Shown here piece after piece: positions 26,150-34,760 of a DNA stretch of 64,000 nucleotides. This DNA is from Clostridioides difficile ATCC 9689 = DSM 1296. Lineage in GTDB: Bacteria; Bacillota; Clostridia; Peptostreptococcales; Peptostreptococcaceae. Each line of letters starts with the position of its first letter. The first letter of the stretch is position 1. Below the pieces are notes generated by a model. That model was not told the DNA's origin and made no database searches. It worked only from the letters and a program-made list of their open reading frames with translations. The stretch is from NCBI RefSeq assembly GCF_001077535.1, contig NZ_CP011968.1:1240001-1304000 (forward strand). The letters are read 5' to 3'. A program made the position numbers and the translations under genes.

Positions 26150-26941
26150 ATGAAACTAATAGATGAATATTTAGATAAACTATATAAAAAATGTGACAAT
26201 AAAAGTACTATAGAATTAAAACAGGAAATGAGATGCCATCTTATAGAATCTGCAAATGAATTTAAATTAGAAGGATTAGATGAAGAAGAAGCATGTAAAA
26301 AAGCAATTGAAAGATTTGATGATGGTGATGAAATGCAGTATGAATTATGTAATATAATAAAAGAACTATCTTTATCATTGGATAGGCATAAATCAATTGT
26401 AATGGGGTTTAAAAAAGTATTAGGTTACATAAGTATAATTGCATTTTTAATTTCTGGATTTATGTGGTATTACAATAATAGTTTACAACATAATATGTAT
26501 AATTTAGGAAAAGAACTTGATGGAGAAATAAAGCAATTGGCAGAAAGACATGATATGACAAAGATTGGTGAATATAAGTTAGAACTTGAAAAAATACTTG
26601 ATAAAGATAAGTATAGTAAAGTCAAAGCTCTTAGACTATATGTAATAGATATGAAAGATGGAAACACTAATTTAAGTTCTTCAGGATTGAATGCTAATAT
26701 GGTATATGAGAGGGAAGCAGATTATAATAACATAAGTAATTTTATACAGCATTTAGGATATAATGGAAAAGATTTTTTAGACAAGAATGGGAATATAGTA
26801 AATCCAGATATTTTCTTAGAATATTTCTTTTATTTTGAATCGGAGATGTTAATTCCAGTAGCATTTGCATTTGGATTATTATGTATAATAGCGTATTTTA
26901 TATTAAGATTTAAAATTTCTTTAATAAAAAATAATAATTAA
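26150..26941 (+). CDS. membrane protein with HAAS/permease-prefix-like domain
   Basis: 263-aa protein of unknown function. Residues 1-75 resemble the HAAS or permease-prefix domain found next to PadR regulators (IELKQEMRCHLIESANEF, ACKKAIERFDDGDEM). A membrane segment lies at about 88-106, then a charged extracytoplasmic or soluble region of about 120 residues, then a second membrane segment at about 232-252. The N-terminal domain could transmit a signal to the PadR protein. No enzyme motif is visible. A terminator follows. Confidence 0.75.
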   Translation: MKLIDEYLDKLYKKCDNKSTIELKQEMRCHLIESANEFKLEGLDEEEACKKAIERFDDGDEMQYELCNIIKELSLSLDRHKSIVMGFKKVLGYISIIAFLISGFMWYYNNSLQHNMYNLGKELDGEIKQLAERHDMTKIGEYKLELEKILDKDKYSKVKALRLYVIDMKDGNTNLSSSGLNANMVYEREADYNNISNFIQHLGYNGKDFLDKNGNIVNPDIFLEYFFYFESEMLIPVAFAFGLLCIIAYFILRFKISLIKNNN

Positions 26942-26973
26942 ATAATTCACCAAATAATCTTAATTTGTAGAGT

Positions 26974-27016
26974 AAATAAGATGTTTCAAAATAAAATTTG
27001 AATCATCTTATTTTTT
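26974..27016 (+). terminator. intrinsic terminator
   Basis: AAATAAGATG (26974-26983) pairs with CATCTTATTT (27004-27013), inner TTTCAAA/TTTGAA pairing, and TTTTTT ends it. It closes the padR operon. Confidence 0.85.
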
Positions 27017-27056
27017 ATTGTTTGTTATACTCTTTTCTTTTATATTTCTCCATAGT

Positions 27057-27892
27057 GGATTGTATCTATACATAATCACATTAAAAACAACACAACATAT
27101 GTTAACTGGAACGCAGCAGAGGGAGCCAATACTGCTTATACATTGGTTACTAAAAAAGGTGCTTGTTCTGGAATGTGTAGGAGCTTGAAAGCTTTATGTG
27201 ATGCTATGGGAATTGAATGTTATTATGTACATAGTACAACAAATGACCATCAGTGGAATCTTATTCGTTTTGAGGATGGACGTTTGTATCATGTAGATAT
27301 TGATGCCAACAAATCAGCAGGAGCAGACATCATATACAAGAGTCTTACTCACCCATTACCATTTGACAAGAAAGCATATCCAGCTGTTGGCGAAGTAGTA
27401 AAGACACAGAATCCAACGCCAACTGTTAAGAAACCTACGCCAGCTAAGCCTTCTGCGCCAGTTGGACCTGGGAATCACACTATGATAGCAGATCAACAAG
27501 GGGCAATACTTGATGAAGTTTATGGAAATAATCTACGTCCAAAAATTGAAATGTATGAGGGAGTTCCGTGTAGTTTAATCAACTCATCAATAAATACAAT
27601 TAAGTTTACAAGCAAAAATTCAAATTTAGACCCATCAAAGCATACAGTTACTGTAATAGGGTTTATGAATACACCATATGGTATGGTTGCATTAGCTCCA
27701 GATGGTGTACCTGATGAGTATCCTTTTGAATATGATAAGCCATTTTCTTTAGATTTTACTGGTAAGAACCTTTCTGCAGCAGAATTATCAAAAAAGTGTA
27801 AAGAAAATAATGTAATTATTAAAGTGGAAATTGGTGAAACGGCATCTAATTCTGGAAGAGGGATGGTAGCATACGCTAGATATGTGAATTAA
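27057..27892 (+). pseudogene. 5'-truncated transglutaminase-like protein
   Basis: The frame is open from just after a TAG near 27054 and reads HNHIKNNTTYVNWNAA then TAYTLVTKKGACSGMCRSLK, the end and middle of a transglutaminase-like (TGc) domain: Cys in GACSGMC, His in DHQWNLIRF, Asp in YHVDIDANK. There is no signal peptide, no ribosome site and no normal start; TTG 27143 falls inside the domain. The remaining part is a Pro/Lys linker (PTVKKPTPAKPSAPVGPG) and an unknown C-terminal beta-rich module of about 130 aa. Its codon use looks less AT-biased than its neighbours. I read it as the 3' remnant of a secreted protein gene; expression is doubtful. Confidence 0.75.
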
Positions 27893-27931
27893 TACAAATA
27901 TACTAGTGTACAAATAGAACATATTATAAAT

Positions 27932-27960
27932 AATGCACCCTCGCACAAAGGGTGCATTTA
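27932..27960 (+). terminator. intrinsic terminator after the transglutaminase-like remnant
   Basis: AATGCACCCT (27932-27941) pairs with AGGGTGCATT (27949-27958) around CGCACAA, followed by TA. It has kept a perfect stem although the gene lost its start. Confidence 0.75.
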
Positions 27961-27986
27961 TCATTATATCAGTCATTTTAGAAAAT

Positions 27987-28046
27987 AAAAAAGGAGTTGA
28001 ACTTAAAATTAGATTAGAAAAATTAATTTTGAGACAACTCCTTTTT
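27987..28046. terminator. bidirectional terminator, mainly for the flavodiiron gene
   Basis: AAAAAGGAGTTG (to 27999) pairs with CAACTCCTTTTT (28035-28046), with inner CTTAAAATTA/TAATTTTGAG pairing (one G-U). The A-run on the left gives a U-run to minus-strand transcripts leaving the flavodiiron gene, and the T-run on the right serves plus-strand transcripts. Confidence 0.8.
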
Positions 28047-28103
28047 AATTTATTTTTAAATATAAAATCATTTATTTTAAATAATATTATGTGTGATTAA
28101 TGG

Positions 28104-29297
28104 CTATTTAACTAATTTTGCAAATTCTGCACCAAATGCCATACACTCTTTTAATGTCTCTTCACTAGGGAAGAATTTTTTCTTAAGAGATTCTACAGGC
28201 ATTTTGAATGACATAGATTTAAGTAAAGTCTCAGCCATAGTTATACCTTCACCACTCCAACCAAATGAACCAAATACTCCTGCTATCTTGCCTTGGTTAG
28301 CCATTGGGTCTATAACAGAGAATAAATCCCACATAGGTTTAACCATAGTTTTGTTTATAGTTGGAGAGCCTAGTAATATTACTTTTGACACTACTAATGT
28401 ATCGTGCATTTCTGTTAATGTCATATCTTCTAAATCATATAATTCAGCCTTTGCACCTTCTTTATCAAGTCCTTCTTTTATCTTTTTAGCCATCTCTAAA
28501 GTATTACTATAAGCTGATAAGTAGAATATAGAAACTTGATTTTGATTAGTTGTATTAACAGCTTCTGTAGACCACTCAACATATCTTTTAACAGCAGCCA
28601 TTGGGTCTTTAGTAAGCATTGGACCATGAGAAGTCAATATAGTATCAAATTCTATGTTTAGTCCTACCACCTTATCTACAGCACTTAAAACATGTTTAGC
28701 AAATGGCTTAACTATACAATCATAGTAGTGTTTAGCTGATTTTAGATAATCTTCACTATTCACTACCTCTGCATCAACACTTGCAAAGTGACAACCAAAT
28801 GCATCACAAGTTAAAAGAGTCTTGTCCTCCTCAATGTAAGTAAACATTGTATCAACCCAATGTAAGAATGGAGCAGTTATAAATCTAAGATTTCTTTTAC
28901 CGATATTTAAAATTTCACCATCTTTTATTACATGACAGTTAAAAGGTCTATTTATTTGACCATCTAAGTATAGTTTGGCAGCTTTAGTACAATAAACTTC
29001 TATATTAGGATTTATATCTAATAAGTATTTTAAACTACCTGCATGGTCTGGTTCTGTGTGATGAATTACAACATAGTCAATTTTAGCTATATCAGTAACC
29101 TCTGATAAATTACTTAAAAACTCATCTTTAAAATTTGCCTTTACAGTGTCAAATAAAACCGTTTTTTCGTCCTTGATTAAATAAGAGTTGTAAGTTGTCC
29201 CAAACTCAGTTTCCATTATTATGTCGAATACTTTTAAACCTTCATCTACTACGCCAGTAAAGTAGATATCTTTTTTTACTTCAAAAACTTTACTCAT
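28104..29297 (-). CDS. fdpA: A-type flavodiiron protein (oxygen/NO reductase)
   Basis: Cytosolic diiron flavoprotein that reduces O2 to water and/or NO to N2O. Residues 1-250 form the metallo-beta-lactamase-like diiron domain with the HxExDH ligands in HHTEPDHAGSL (about 79-89), LHWVDTMFTY and the bridging Asp in TCDAFGCH. Residues 255-397 form the flavodoxin domain (FYLSAYSNTLEMAKKIKEG, GVFGSFGWSGEG). It is 397 aa, without rubredoxin or flavin reductase extensions. TAGGAGGG precedes the ATG on the minus strand. It corresponds by type and context to C. difficile FdpA, a SigB-controlled oxygen-tolerance protein; a SigB-like promoter lies upstream. Confidence 0.94.
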   Translation of the reverse strand: MSKVFEVKKDIYFTGVVDEGLKVFDIIMETEFGTTYNSYLIKDEKTVLFDTVKANFKDEFLSNLSEVTDIAKIDYVVIHHTEPDHAGSLKYLLDINPNIEVYCTKAAKLYLDGQINRPFNCHVIKDGEILNIGKRNLRFITAPFLHWVDTMFTYIEEDKTLLTCDAFGCHFASVDAEVVNSEDYLKSAKHYYDCIVKPFAKHVLSAVDKVVGLNIEFDTILTSHGPMLTKDPMAAVKRYVEWSTEAVNTTNQNQVSIFYLSAYSNTLEMAKKIKEGLDKEGAKAELYDLEDMTLTEMHDTLVVSKVILLGSPTINKTMVKPMWDLFSVIDPMANQGKIAGVFGSFGWSGEGITMAETLLKSMSFKMPVESLKKKFFPSEETLKECMAFGAEFAKLVK

Positions 29298-29334
29298 TTT
29301 TAACCCTCCTAAAATTTATCATTATATAAGTAAC

Positions 29335-29360
29335 ATACCCCATTTTGAGGTGAATGAAAC
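29335..29360 (-). promoter_or_regulatory. SigB-type promoter of the flavodiiron gene
   Basis: On the minus strand GTTTCA, 14 bp, GGGTAT (plus-strand positions 29355-29360 and 29335-29340) matches the general-stress sigma-B consensus (GTTT-N13-15-GGGTAT). It lies 38 bases upstream of the start. Confidence 0.75.
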
Positions 29361-29532
29361 AAAAGATGTCATGATAAGTCATGTAAAACAATAGTTTTAT
29401 GTTTATAATATATCATACTTTGTAAAAAAATTGTATTTCAATAAAAATTTAATAGAAAATATTCTTAAATATTTTTAGCTATTCTATTTTGTGAATAATA
29501 TGTATTTTAAATTCAATATTTTAGTTATATTT
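29361..29532. other. central part of the divergent intergenic region
   Basis: The gap between fdpA and the radical-SAM gene is 318 bases long. Beyond the two promoters reported at its ends, I see only AT-rich sequence with no convincing hairpin or reading frame. Confidence 0.5.
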
Positions 29533-29561
29533 TTGATAGAAAATATTTTATCGTGTATAAT
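29533..29561 (+). promoter_or_regulatory. sigma-A promoter of the radical-SAM operon
   Basis: TTGATA (29533-29538), 17 bp, TATAAT (29556-29561): five of six and six of six consensus bases with optimal spacing, 55 bases before the ATG. Confidence 0.75.
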
Positions 29562-29615
29562 ATTACTTATAAATAAGAATAAAAATAAAGAGCTTGTTTG
29601 GAGGAATTTTAATAA

Positions 29616-31460
29616 ATGAATAAAGTAGACTTGAAAAAAATCTTAAAAAAAGTAGAAAAGCCTGCTAGATATCTTGGAAATGAAATAAATTCAATTCATA
29701 AAGATACTAGTAATAGTGAATTGATAAGATATGCACATTGCTTTCCAGATTTATATGAAGTTGGTATGAGTCACTTAGGGAGTCATATATTATATGATGT
29801 AATAAATAAGGATGAAGATGTATTTTGTGAGAGAGTGTATTCTCCTGCAGTTGATATGGAAAATATAATGAGAGAAAAAAGTATACCATTATTTGCATTA
29901 GAGTCAAGAGAGCCTATAACAAACTTTGATTTTGTCACTTTTACACTTCAATATGAACTTTCATACACTAATATCTTAAATATATTAGATTTAGCCAATA
30001 TACCAATATTAAAAGAAGAAAGAACTTTGGAAGACCCATTTATAATGGTTGGTGGTCCTTGTGCTTATAATTCCGAACCATTAGCAGATTTTGTAGATGT
30101 AGTAATATTAGGTGAAGGTGAAGAGGTTAATTTAGAAGTAGTAAATGAGTATAAAGAATGGAAGAAAAATAAAACGACTAGAGAAGATTTTTTATATAAA
30201 ATATCTAGCATAGAAGGAGTATACATACCAAGTTTTTATGATGTCAAGTACAATGAAGATGGTACAGTTCAAAGTGTAACTCCTAATAGAGAAGGGATTA
30301 CTAAAAATCCTACTAAAAGGATAATAAAAGATGTTGAGACTGTAGATTATCCAGAAAAACTAATAGTACCTTATATAGATACTGTTCATGATAGAATAGT
30401 ACTAGAATTATTTAGAGGATGTACTAGAGGATGTAGATTCTGTCAAGCAGGTATGATATACAGACCAATAAGAGAAAAGAGTGTTAAAAGACTTAAAGAA
30501 ATATTAGATAAATTAGTTAAGAATACTGGATATGATGAAATATCATTATCATCACTTAGTACGAGTGATTATAGTAAGTTATCAGAGTTGACTGATTATT
30601 TGGTAGATGAATATGCATCTAATAATATTGGGATTTCGCTTCCATCCCTTAGATTAGATAATTTTTCAATGGAAATTGCTGATAAAATACAACAAGTAAG
30701 AAAATCTGGACTTACTTTTGCTCCAGAAGCAGGAACTCAAAGACTTAGAGATGTTATAAATAAAGGTGTTACAGAAGAAGATTTGGAAAATGCAACAGAA
30801 AGAGCTTTTGAGATGGGGTGGAATAGTGTTAAGTTGTATTTTATGATTGGTTTACCAACTGAGACTTATGAAGATTTAGATGGTATAGCTAAATTAGCTT
30901 ATAAAGTTATTGATATTTATAGAAAAGTAAATGGAGGAAAGCTAAAGAGAAGTTTTAGTGTTACAGTGAGTACTTCTACATTTGTACCAAAGCCATTTAC
31001 ACCTTTCCAATGGCATGGTCAAGATACTACAGAAGAAGTTATTAATAAGCAGAGACATTTAGTAAATAAATTAAGAAATAACAATATAAAATACAATTAT
31101 CATGATTCAAAGACTAGTTTGATGGAAGCAGTAGTAGCTAGAGGCGATAGAAGAATAGGAAAAGTTATATATGATGCATTTAGACTAGGTGCTAAATTTG
31201 ATGGATGGGCAGAACATTTTAATTTAGATATATGGAAAGAAGCTATGGAAAAGAATAATCTTTCTATAGATTTTTATGCACATAGAAATAGAAACTATGA
31301 AGAGGTATTTCCTTGGGACCATATAGATGTAGGTATTAGTAAAAAATTCTTAATTAGAGAAGACGAAAATGCTAAAAAAGAAAAAATCACTTCTGATTGT
31401 AGACATAACTGCAATGGTTGTGGAATAAATATACATGATATAGGAAGGGGGCTTTGCTAA
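29616..31460 (+). CDS. B12-binding-type radical SAM protein (TIGR03960-like)
   Basis: 614-aa protein of unresolved function. The N-terminal part is a B12-binding-like domain (HCFPDLYEVGMSHLGSHIL; MVGGPCAYNSEPLADFVDVVILGEGE). The radical SAM core has CTRGCRFCQAGM (CxxxCxxC, about residues 269-277) that binds the 4Fe-4S cluster and SAM. The C terminus has a Cys cluster (CRHNCNGCG). The following gene is its usual partner (DUF2344), and the pair sits before RNase G, as in many Firmicutes. RNA modification has been guessed from such context, but the substrate is unknown to me. GGAGG precedes the ATG. Confidence 0.9.
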   Translation: MNKVDLKKILKKVEKPARYLGNEINSIHKDTSNSELIRYAHCFPDLYEVGMSHLGSHILYDVINKDEDVFCERVYSPAVDMENIMREKSIPLFALESREPITNFDFVTFTLQYELSYTNILNILDLANIPILKEERTLEDPFIMVGGPCAYNSEPLADFVDVVILGEGEEVNLEVVNEYKEWKKNKTTREDFLYKISSIEGVYIPSFYDVKYNEDGTVQSVTPNREGITKNPTKRIIKDVETVDYPEKLIVPYIDTVHDRIVLELFRGCTRGCRFCQAGMIYRPIREKSVKRLKEILDKLVKNTGYDEISLSSLSTSDYSKLSELTDYLVDEYASNNIGISLPSLRLDNFSMEIADKIQQVRKSGLTFAPEAGTQRLRDVINKGVTEEDLENATERAFEMGWNSVKLYFMIGLPTETYEDLDGIAKLAYKVIDIYRKVNGGKLKRSFSVTVSTSTFVPKPFTPFQWHGQDTTEEVINKQRHLVNKLRNNNIKYNYHDSKTSLMEAVVARGDRRIGKVIYDAFRLGAKFDGWAEHFNLDIWKEAMEKNNLSIDFYAHRNRNYEEVFPWDHIDVGISKKFLIREDENAKKEKITSDCRHNCNGCGINIHDIGRGLC

Positions 31461-31461
31461 T

Positions 31462-32163
31462 ATGAGTAAGATAATAAGAGTAAAATTTAAAAAGGAAGGC
31501 GACATGATATATATATCACATCTTGACCTTCAGAGATTGTTACAAAGAGCGTTTAGAAGAGCTGAAATAAACTTATCACATTCTCAAGGATTTAATCCTC
31601 ACCCTAAAATGAGTTATGGCAATGCTTTGGCTTTAGGGACAGAAAGTCAAGGTGAGTATGTAGATATTGAAATAGAAGAAGATGATTTATCAGTAGAGGA
31701 ATTTTTAAATAAAGTATCAATTCAACTTCCAGATGGGATAGATTTTATCAAAGCAAAAGAAATTGATAGACAAACACCTTCTCTTTCTTCTGTGATAGAC
31801 TATGGAGAATATTTGTTTAATATAGATTTGAAAAGACCTATGACGAAAGAGTTTGTAAAAAGAAAAGTAATTGACTTTATGAATAATAAAGAAATAATCA
31901 TAACAAAAAAGAATAAAAAAGGTAAGATGGTTGAAGTAGATATAAGACCTATGATAAGAACCTTTGATGTTTTAAATTTAGAAGATGAACATATTACTCT
32001 TACTGCTACTATAGCTACAGGCTCAAAAACTAATTTAAATACTAATATACTTATACCAAAGATATTAGAGATGTTTGAACTTGATATTGACCCATTAGAT
32101 GTTGATATATTGAGAAGAGATTTATATGTATTAGAAGATGGGGAATTAGTGACTCCTATGTAA
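31462..32163 (+). CDS. DUF2344 (TIGR03936) radical-SAM partner protein
   Basis: 233-aa protein with the family start IRVKFKKEGDMIYISHLDLQRLLQRAFRRA and the HSQGFNPHPKMSYGNALALGTES segment. No catalytic motif is known. In many genomes it is fused to or adjacent to the preceding radical SAM protein, from which it is separated here by one base, so the two probably form one system. The ribosome site GGAAGGGGG lies inside the end of the preceding gene. Confidence 0.88.
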   Translation: MSKIIRVKFKKEGDMIYISHLDLQRLLQRAFRRAEINLSHSQGFNPHPKMSYGNALALGTESQGEYVDIEIEEDDLSVEEFLNKVSIQLPDGIDFIKAKEIDRQTPSLSSVIDYGEYLFNIDLKRPMTKEFVKRKVIDFMNNKEIIITKKNKKGKMVEVDIRPMIRTFDVLNLEDEHITLTATIATGSKTNLNTNILIPKILEMFELDIDPLDVDILRRDLYVLEDGELVTPM

Positions 32164-32180
32164 GCTCGAGAGGTGAAGTT

Positions 32181-33602
32181 GTGAAAAAGATAGTTATTGA
32201 GTCCCTAATAGGGTCCCAGAAAACAGCAGTACTTGAAGATGAAAGATTAACAGAACTTTTTGTTGAAGACAATTTAAATAAGAAGACTGTATCCAATATA
32301 TATCGTGGAATCGTAAAAAAAGTTATACCAGGAATAGAAGCTTGTTTTGTAGATATTGGATTTAAGAAACTTGCTTATTTACAATTAAAAAAGGGAAGTA
32401 CTATAAAATCTGGTCAGGATATTTTGGTTCAGATAAATAAAGAAGAAATAGGAACTAAAGGCGCAAAATTAAACACTGAGATTAGTATTTCTGGAAGGTA
32501 TATTGTCTATATACCTTCCAATGATAGAACTACAATATCAAATAAAATTACTGATGAAAAAGAACGATTTAGATTAAAAAAAATTACTAAGGCAGTAAAT
32601 AAGGAAAATCTAGGATTAATAATAAGGACTGAGGCTCAAGGTTGCACTCATGATGAAATAAAGAAAGATATAGAAGAGTTGAAATTAAAGTATGAAAACA
32701 TTTTAAAAGAATATAAACTTGGTATAGGTCCGAAATTATTATATAAGTCTTTAGATTTTGCAACTAAATATGTAAAAGATAATGTGAATGATGATATTGA
32801 ATCTATAATTACCAATAGTTATGATAAGTACTCTGAACTTAAGTCTATTTTAAGAGGTATAGATAAGACTTATGTTGATAAACTGTGTCTTGAGGAAAAT
32901 AGAGATGTATTTGATTTATACAGAATAGAATCTAAAATAGAAAAATTATTAAATAAAAAAGTATGGTTAAAGAGTGGAGGTTATTTAATAATTGAAAAAA
33001 CAGAAGCTCTTACGGTTATAGATGTAAATACGGGTAAGTTTATTGGAACTGGTAAACTTGATGAAACCGTTTATAAAACTAATCTTGAAGCTGCAAAAGA
33101 AATTGTAAGACAGCTTAGAATTAGAGACATAGCTGGGATAATAATAATCGATTTTATTGATATGCATAAAAAGAAGCATCAAAAGGAGATTTTACACATC
33201 CTAGAAGAAGAATTTAATAAAGATAAAAGAAAAGCTGAAGTATTAGGTATGACAAAACTTGGTTTAGTAGAAGTTGCTAGGCGTAGAGAAAAAGAATCCA
33301 TTGATAAGTATTATTTAATGTCTTGTCCATGTTGTGATGGTGAACAAACAATAAAATCTGTACATTATATACTAGATAGTATTGAAAAAGAAATTATGAG
33401 AATAAGTGAACATACTGTTTACAAAAACATAATGGTAGAATTTAATGATTTTATTTTTGAACAAATAAAAGAATATTATATGGATATAATTGATAAAATT
33501 GGTGAAAAATATAATATAAAGATTTCTTTAAACGCAAATAGTACATTAAAGCACAATAAAACCAATGTTATTTTCGATAAAATAGTTGACAATAAAATGT
33601 AA
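32181..33602 (+). CDS. rng: ribonuclease E/G family endoribonuclease
   Basis: Endoribonuclease for rRNA and mRNA processing. Residues about 36-120 carry an S1 RNA-binding domain (NIYRGIVKKVIPGIEACFVDIG). Catalytic aspartates are visible in VIDVNTGKF and IIIDFIDM, and the Zn-link CPCCDGEQ lies near residue 382, which allows dimerisation. At 473 aa it is RNase G-sized, without the RNase E scaffold tail. GTG start behind GAGAGGTGAAG. Its last codons contain the promoter of the next operon. Confidence 0.93.
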   Translation: MKKIVIESLIGSQKTAVLEDERLTELFVEDNLNKKTVSNIYRGIVKKVIPGIEACFVDIGFKKLAYLQLKKGSTIKSGQDILVQINKEEIGTKGAKLNTEISISGRYIVYIPSNDRTTISNKITDEKERFRLKKITKAVNKENLGLIIRTEAQGCTHDEIKKDIEELKLKYENILKEYKLGIGPKLLYKSLDFATKYVKDNVNDDIESIITNSYDKYSELKSILRGIDKTYVDKLCLEENRDVFDLYRIESKIEKLLNKKVWLKSGGYLIIEKTEALTVIDVNTGKFIGTGKLDETVYKTNLEAAKEIVRQLRIRDIAGIIIIDFIDMHKKKHQKEILHILEEEFNKDKRKAEVLGMTKLGLVEVARRREKESIDKYYLMSCPCCDGEQTIKSVHYILDSIEKEIMRISEHTVYKNIMVEFNDFIFEQIKEYYMDIIDKIGEKYNIKISLNANSTLKHNKTNVIFDKIVDNKM

Positions 33603-33614
33603 ATATTTTATAAT
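33586..33614 (+). promoter_or_regulatory. consensus sigma-A promoter of the rplU operon
   Basis: TTGACA (33586-33591), 17 bp, TATAAT (33609-33614): full consensus. It begins inside the final codons of rng and should start the L21 leader RNA at about 33621. Confidence 0.85.
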
Positions 33615-33620
33615 TAATAA

Positions 33621-33690
33621 TTGTAATGCCGCACAGTAAAGGTTTAAATCTTCAAATGAAGTACCTTGTACTGGCGAGTTTGAGGCCGAG
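33621..33690 (+). ncRNA. ribosomal protein L21 leader
   Basis: The 5' UTR between the promoter and rplU contains conserved-looking blocks (TGCCGCACAGTAAAGG, GTACCTTGTACTGGCGAG, GAGGCCGAGGAGG) in the place of the Firmicutes L21 leader, an RNA structure bound by L21 for feedback control. CTTCAAATGAAG and GTACCTTGTAC form local stem-loops. Confidence 0.75.
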
Positions 33691-33702
33691 GAGGTGTATT
33701 TA

Positions 33703-34014
33703 ATGTACGCTATAGTAAAGACTGGTGGAAAGCAATATAAAGTTTCTGAAGGTGATGTATTATTCGTTGAAAAATTAGAAGCTAACGCAGGTGATGTTGT
33801 TACTTTAAACGAAGTATTAGCTTGCTCTAAAGATGGAGAATTAAAATTAGGTTCTCCAGTAGTAGAAGGAGCATCTGTTCAAGCTAAAGTTGTTGAACAA
33901 GGTAAAGCTAAGAAAGTTATAGTTTTCAAGTATAAAGCAAAAAAAGATTACAGAAGAAAACAAGGACATCGTCAATCATACACTAAGATAGTTGTAGAAA
34001 AAATAAACGCTTAG
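33703..34014 (+). CDS. rplU: 50S ribosomal protein L21
   Basis: Ribosomal protein L21, 103 aa with the family opening [18 protein letters not shown] and C-terminal [17 protein letters not shown]. The ATG at 33703 is chosen because GTG 33694 is part of the GGAGGTG ribosome site. It forms an operon with prp and rpmA, as in Bacillus. Confidence 0.98.
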   Translation: MYAIVKTGGKQYKVSEGDVLFVEKLEANAGDVVTLNEVLACSKDGELKLGSPVVEGASVQAKVVEQGKAKKVIVFKYKAKKDYRRKQGHRQSYTKIVVEKINA

Positions 34015-34028
34015 TTATTGGTTAAGTT

Positions 34029-34346
34029 ATGATAAAAGTTAAATATTATTATAATGATGATTTCTTGTTGCAAGGTTTTTGTTTAAAGGGACATGCTGAT
34101 TTTGCTGAAATAGGCTATGATATAGTATGTGCTGCAGTTACATCTAATGCTATTGCAGTTATAAATTCTTTAGACAAATTACAGAAGATTGAATTTGAAA
34201 AAGTAGTAGGAGAAGAAGGTCATATAGAGTGTATAGTCAAAGATACACATGTAAAAGACGCACAATTATTACTAAATCACTTTCAATTAGCGGTTAAAGA
34301 AATTAAACGGGAATACCCAAAAAATATAAAAATTTTAAAAAAGTAG
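34029..34346 (+). CDS. prp: ribosomal-processing cysteine protease Prp
   Basis: YsxB family cysteine protease, 105 aa, that removes the N-terminal extension of L27. The catalytic pair is in GHADFAEIGYDIVCAAVT: His about residue 22 and Cys about residue 34. It lies between rplU and rpmA, the position of its substrate gene. It matches the N-terminal L27 extension seen next door. Confidence 0.95.
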   Translation: MIKVKYYYNDDFLLQGFCLKGHADFAEIGYDIVCAAVTSNAIAVINSLDKLQKIEFEKVVGEEGHIECIVKDTHVKDAQLLLNHFQLAVKEIKREYPKNIKILKK

Positions 34347-34359
34347 GGGGTGACTCCAT

Positions 34360-34650
34360 ATGTTAAACATGAATTTACAATTATTAGCATCTAAAAAAGG
34401 GGTAGGTTCTTCTAAAAATGGTAGAGATTCTATATCTAAAAGATTAGGTGTTAAGAGATTCGATGGTCAATTAGTAACTGCTGGAAGTATAATAGTTAGA
34501 CAAAGAGGAACTAAAATACATCCAGGAACTAATGTTGGAAAAGGTAGTGATGATACTTTATTTGCATTAGTTGATGGTACTGTTAAATTCGAAAGAAAAG
34601 ACAAGAAGAGAAAAAAAGTTAGTATATATCCAGTAGCAATAGCTGAGTAA
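34360..34650 (+). CDS. rpmA: 50S ribosomal protein L27 with cleavable N terminus
   Basis: L27 reaches toward the peptidyl-transferase centre. The first residues [14 protein letters not shown] form the Firmicutes-type N-terminal extension cut by Prp after the NLQ(L/F)(L/F)-type motif, exposing the functional ASKKG start. The rest is typical ([32 protein letters not shown]). TAGGGGGTGA precedes the ATG. A terminator follows 8 bases later. Confidence 0.97.
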   Translation: MLNMNLQLLASKKGVGSSKNGRDSISKRLGVKRFDGQLVTAGSIIVRQRGTKIHPGTNVGKGSDDTLFALVDGTVKFERKDKKRKKVSIYPVAIAE

Positions 34651-34657
34651 TATACAT

Positions 34658-34685
34658 AAAAGGAGTGTTGAGGCACTCCTTTTTC
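34658..34685 (+). terminator. intrinsic terminator after rpmA
   Basis: AAAAGGAGTG (34658-34667) pairs with CACTCCTTTT (34674-34683), with T-run to 34684. Ends the ribosomal-protein operon. Confidence 0.9.
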
Positions 34686-34760
34686 TTATAATACTGATGA
34701 ATTTATAATGGTATTTTTGGTAATGCTAATTAAAAGTTTTTAATTAAGTAGGTGAAGAAT

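Noticed and set aside
28093-28512. 139-aa open frame on the plus strand inside the flavodiiron gene
   Set aside because: Shadow of a well-recognised minus-strand gene; no ribosome site or domain.
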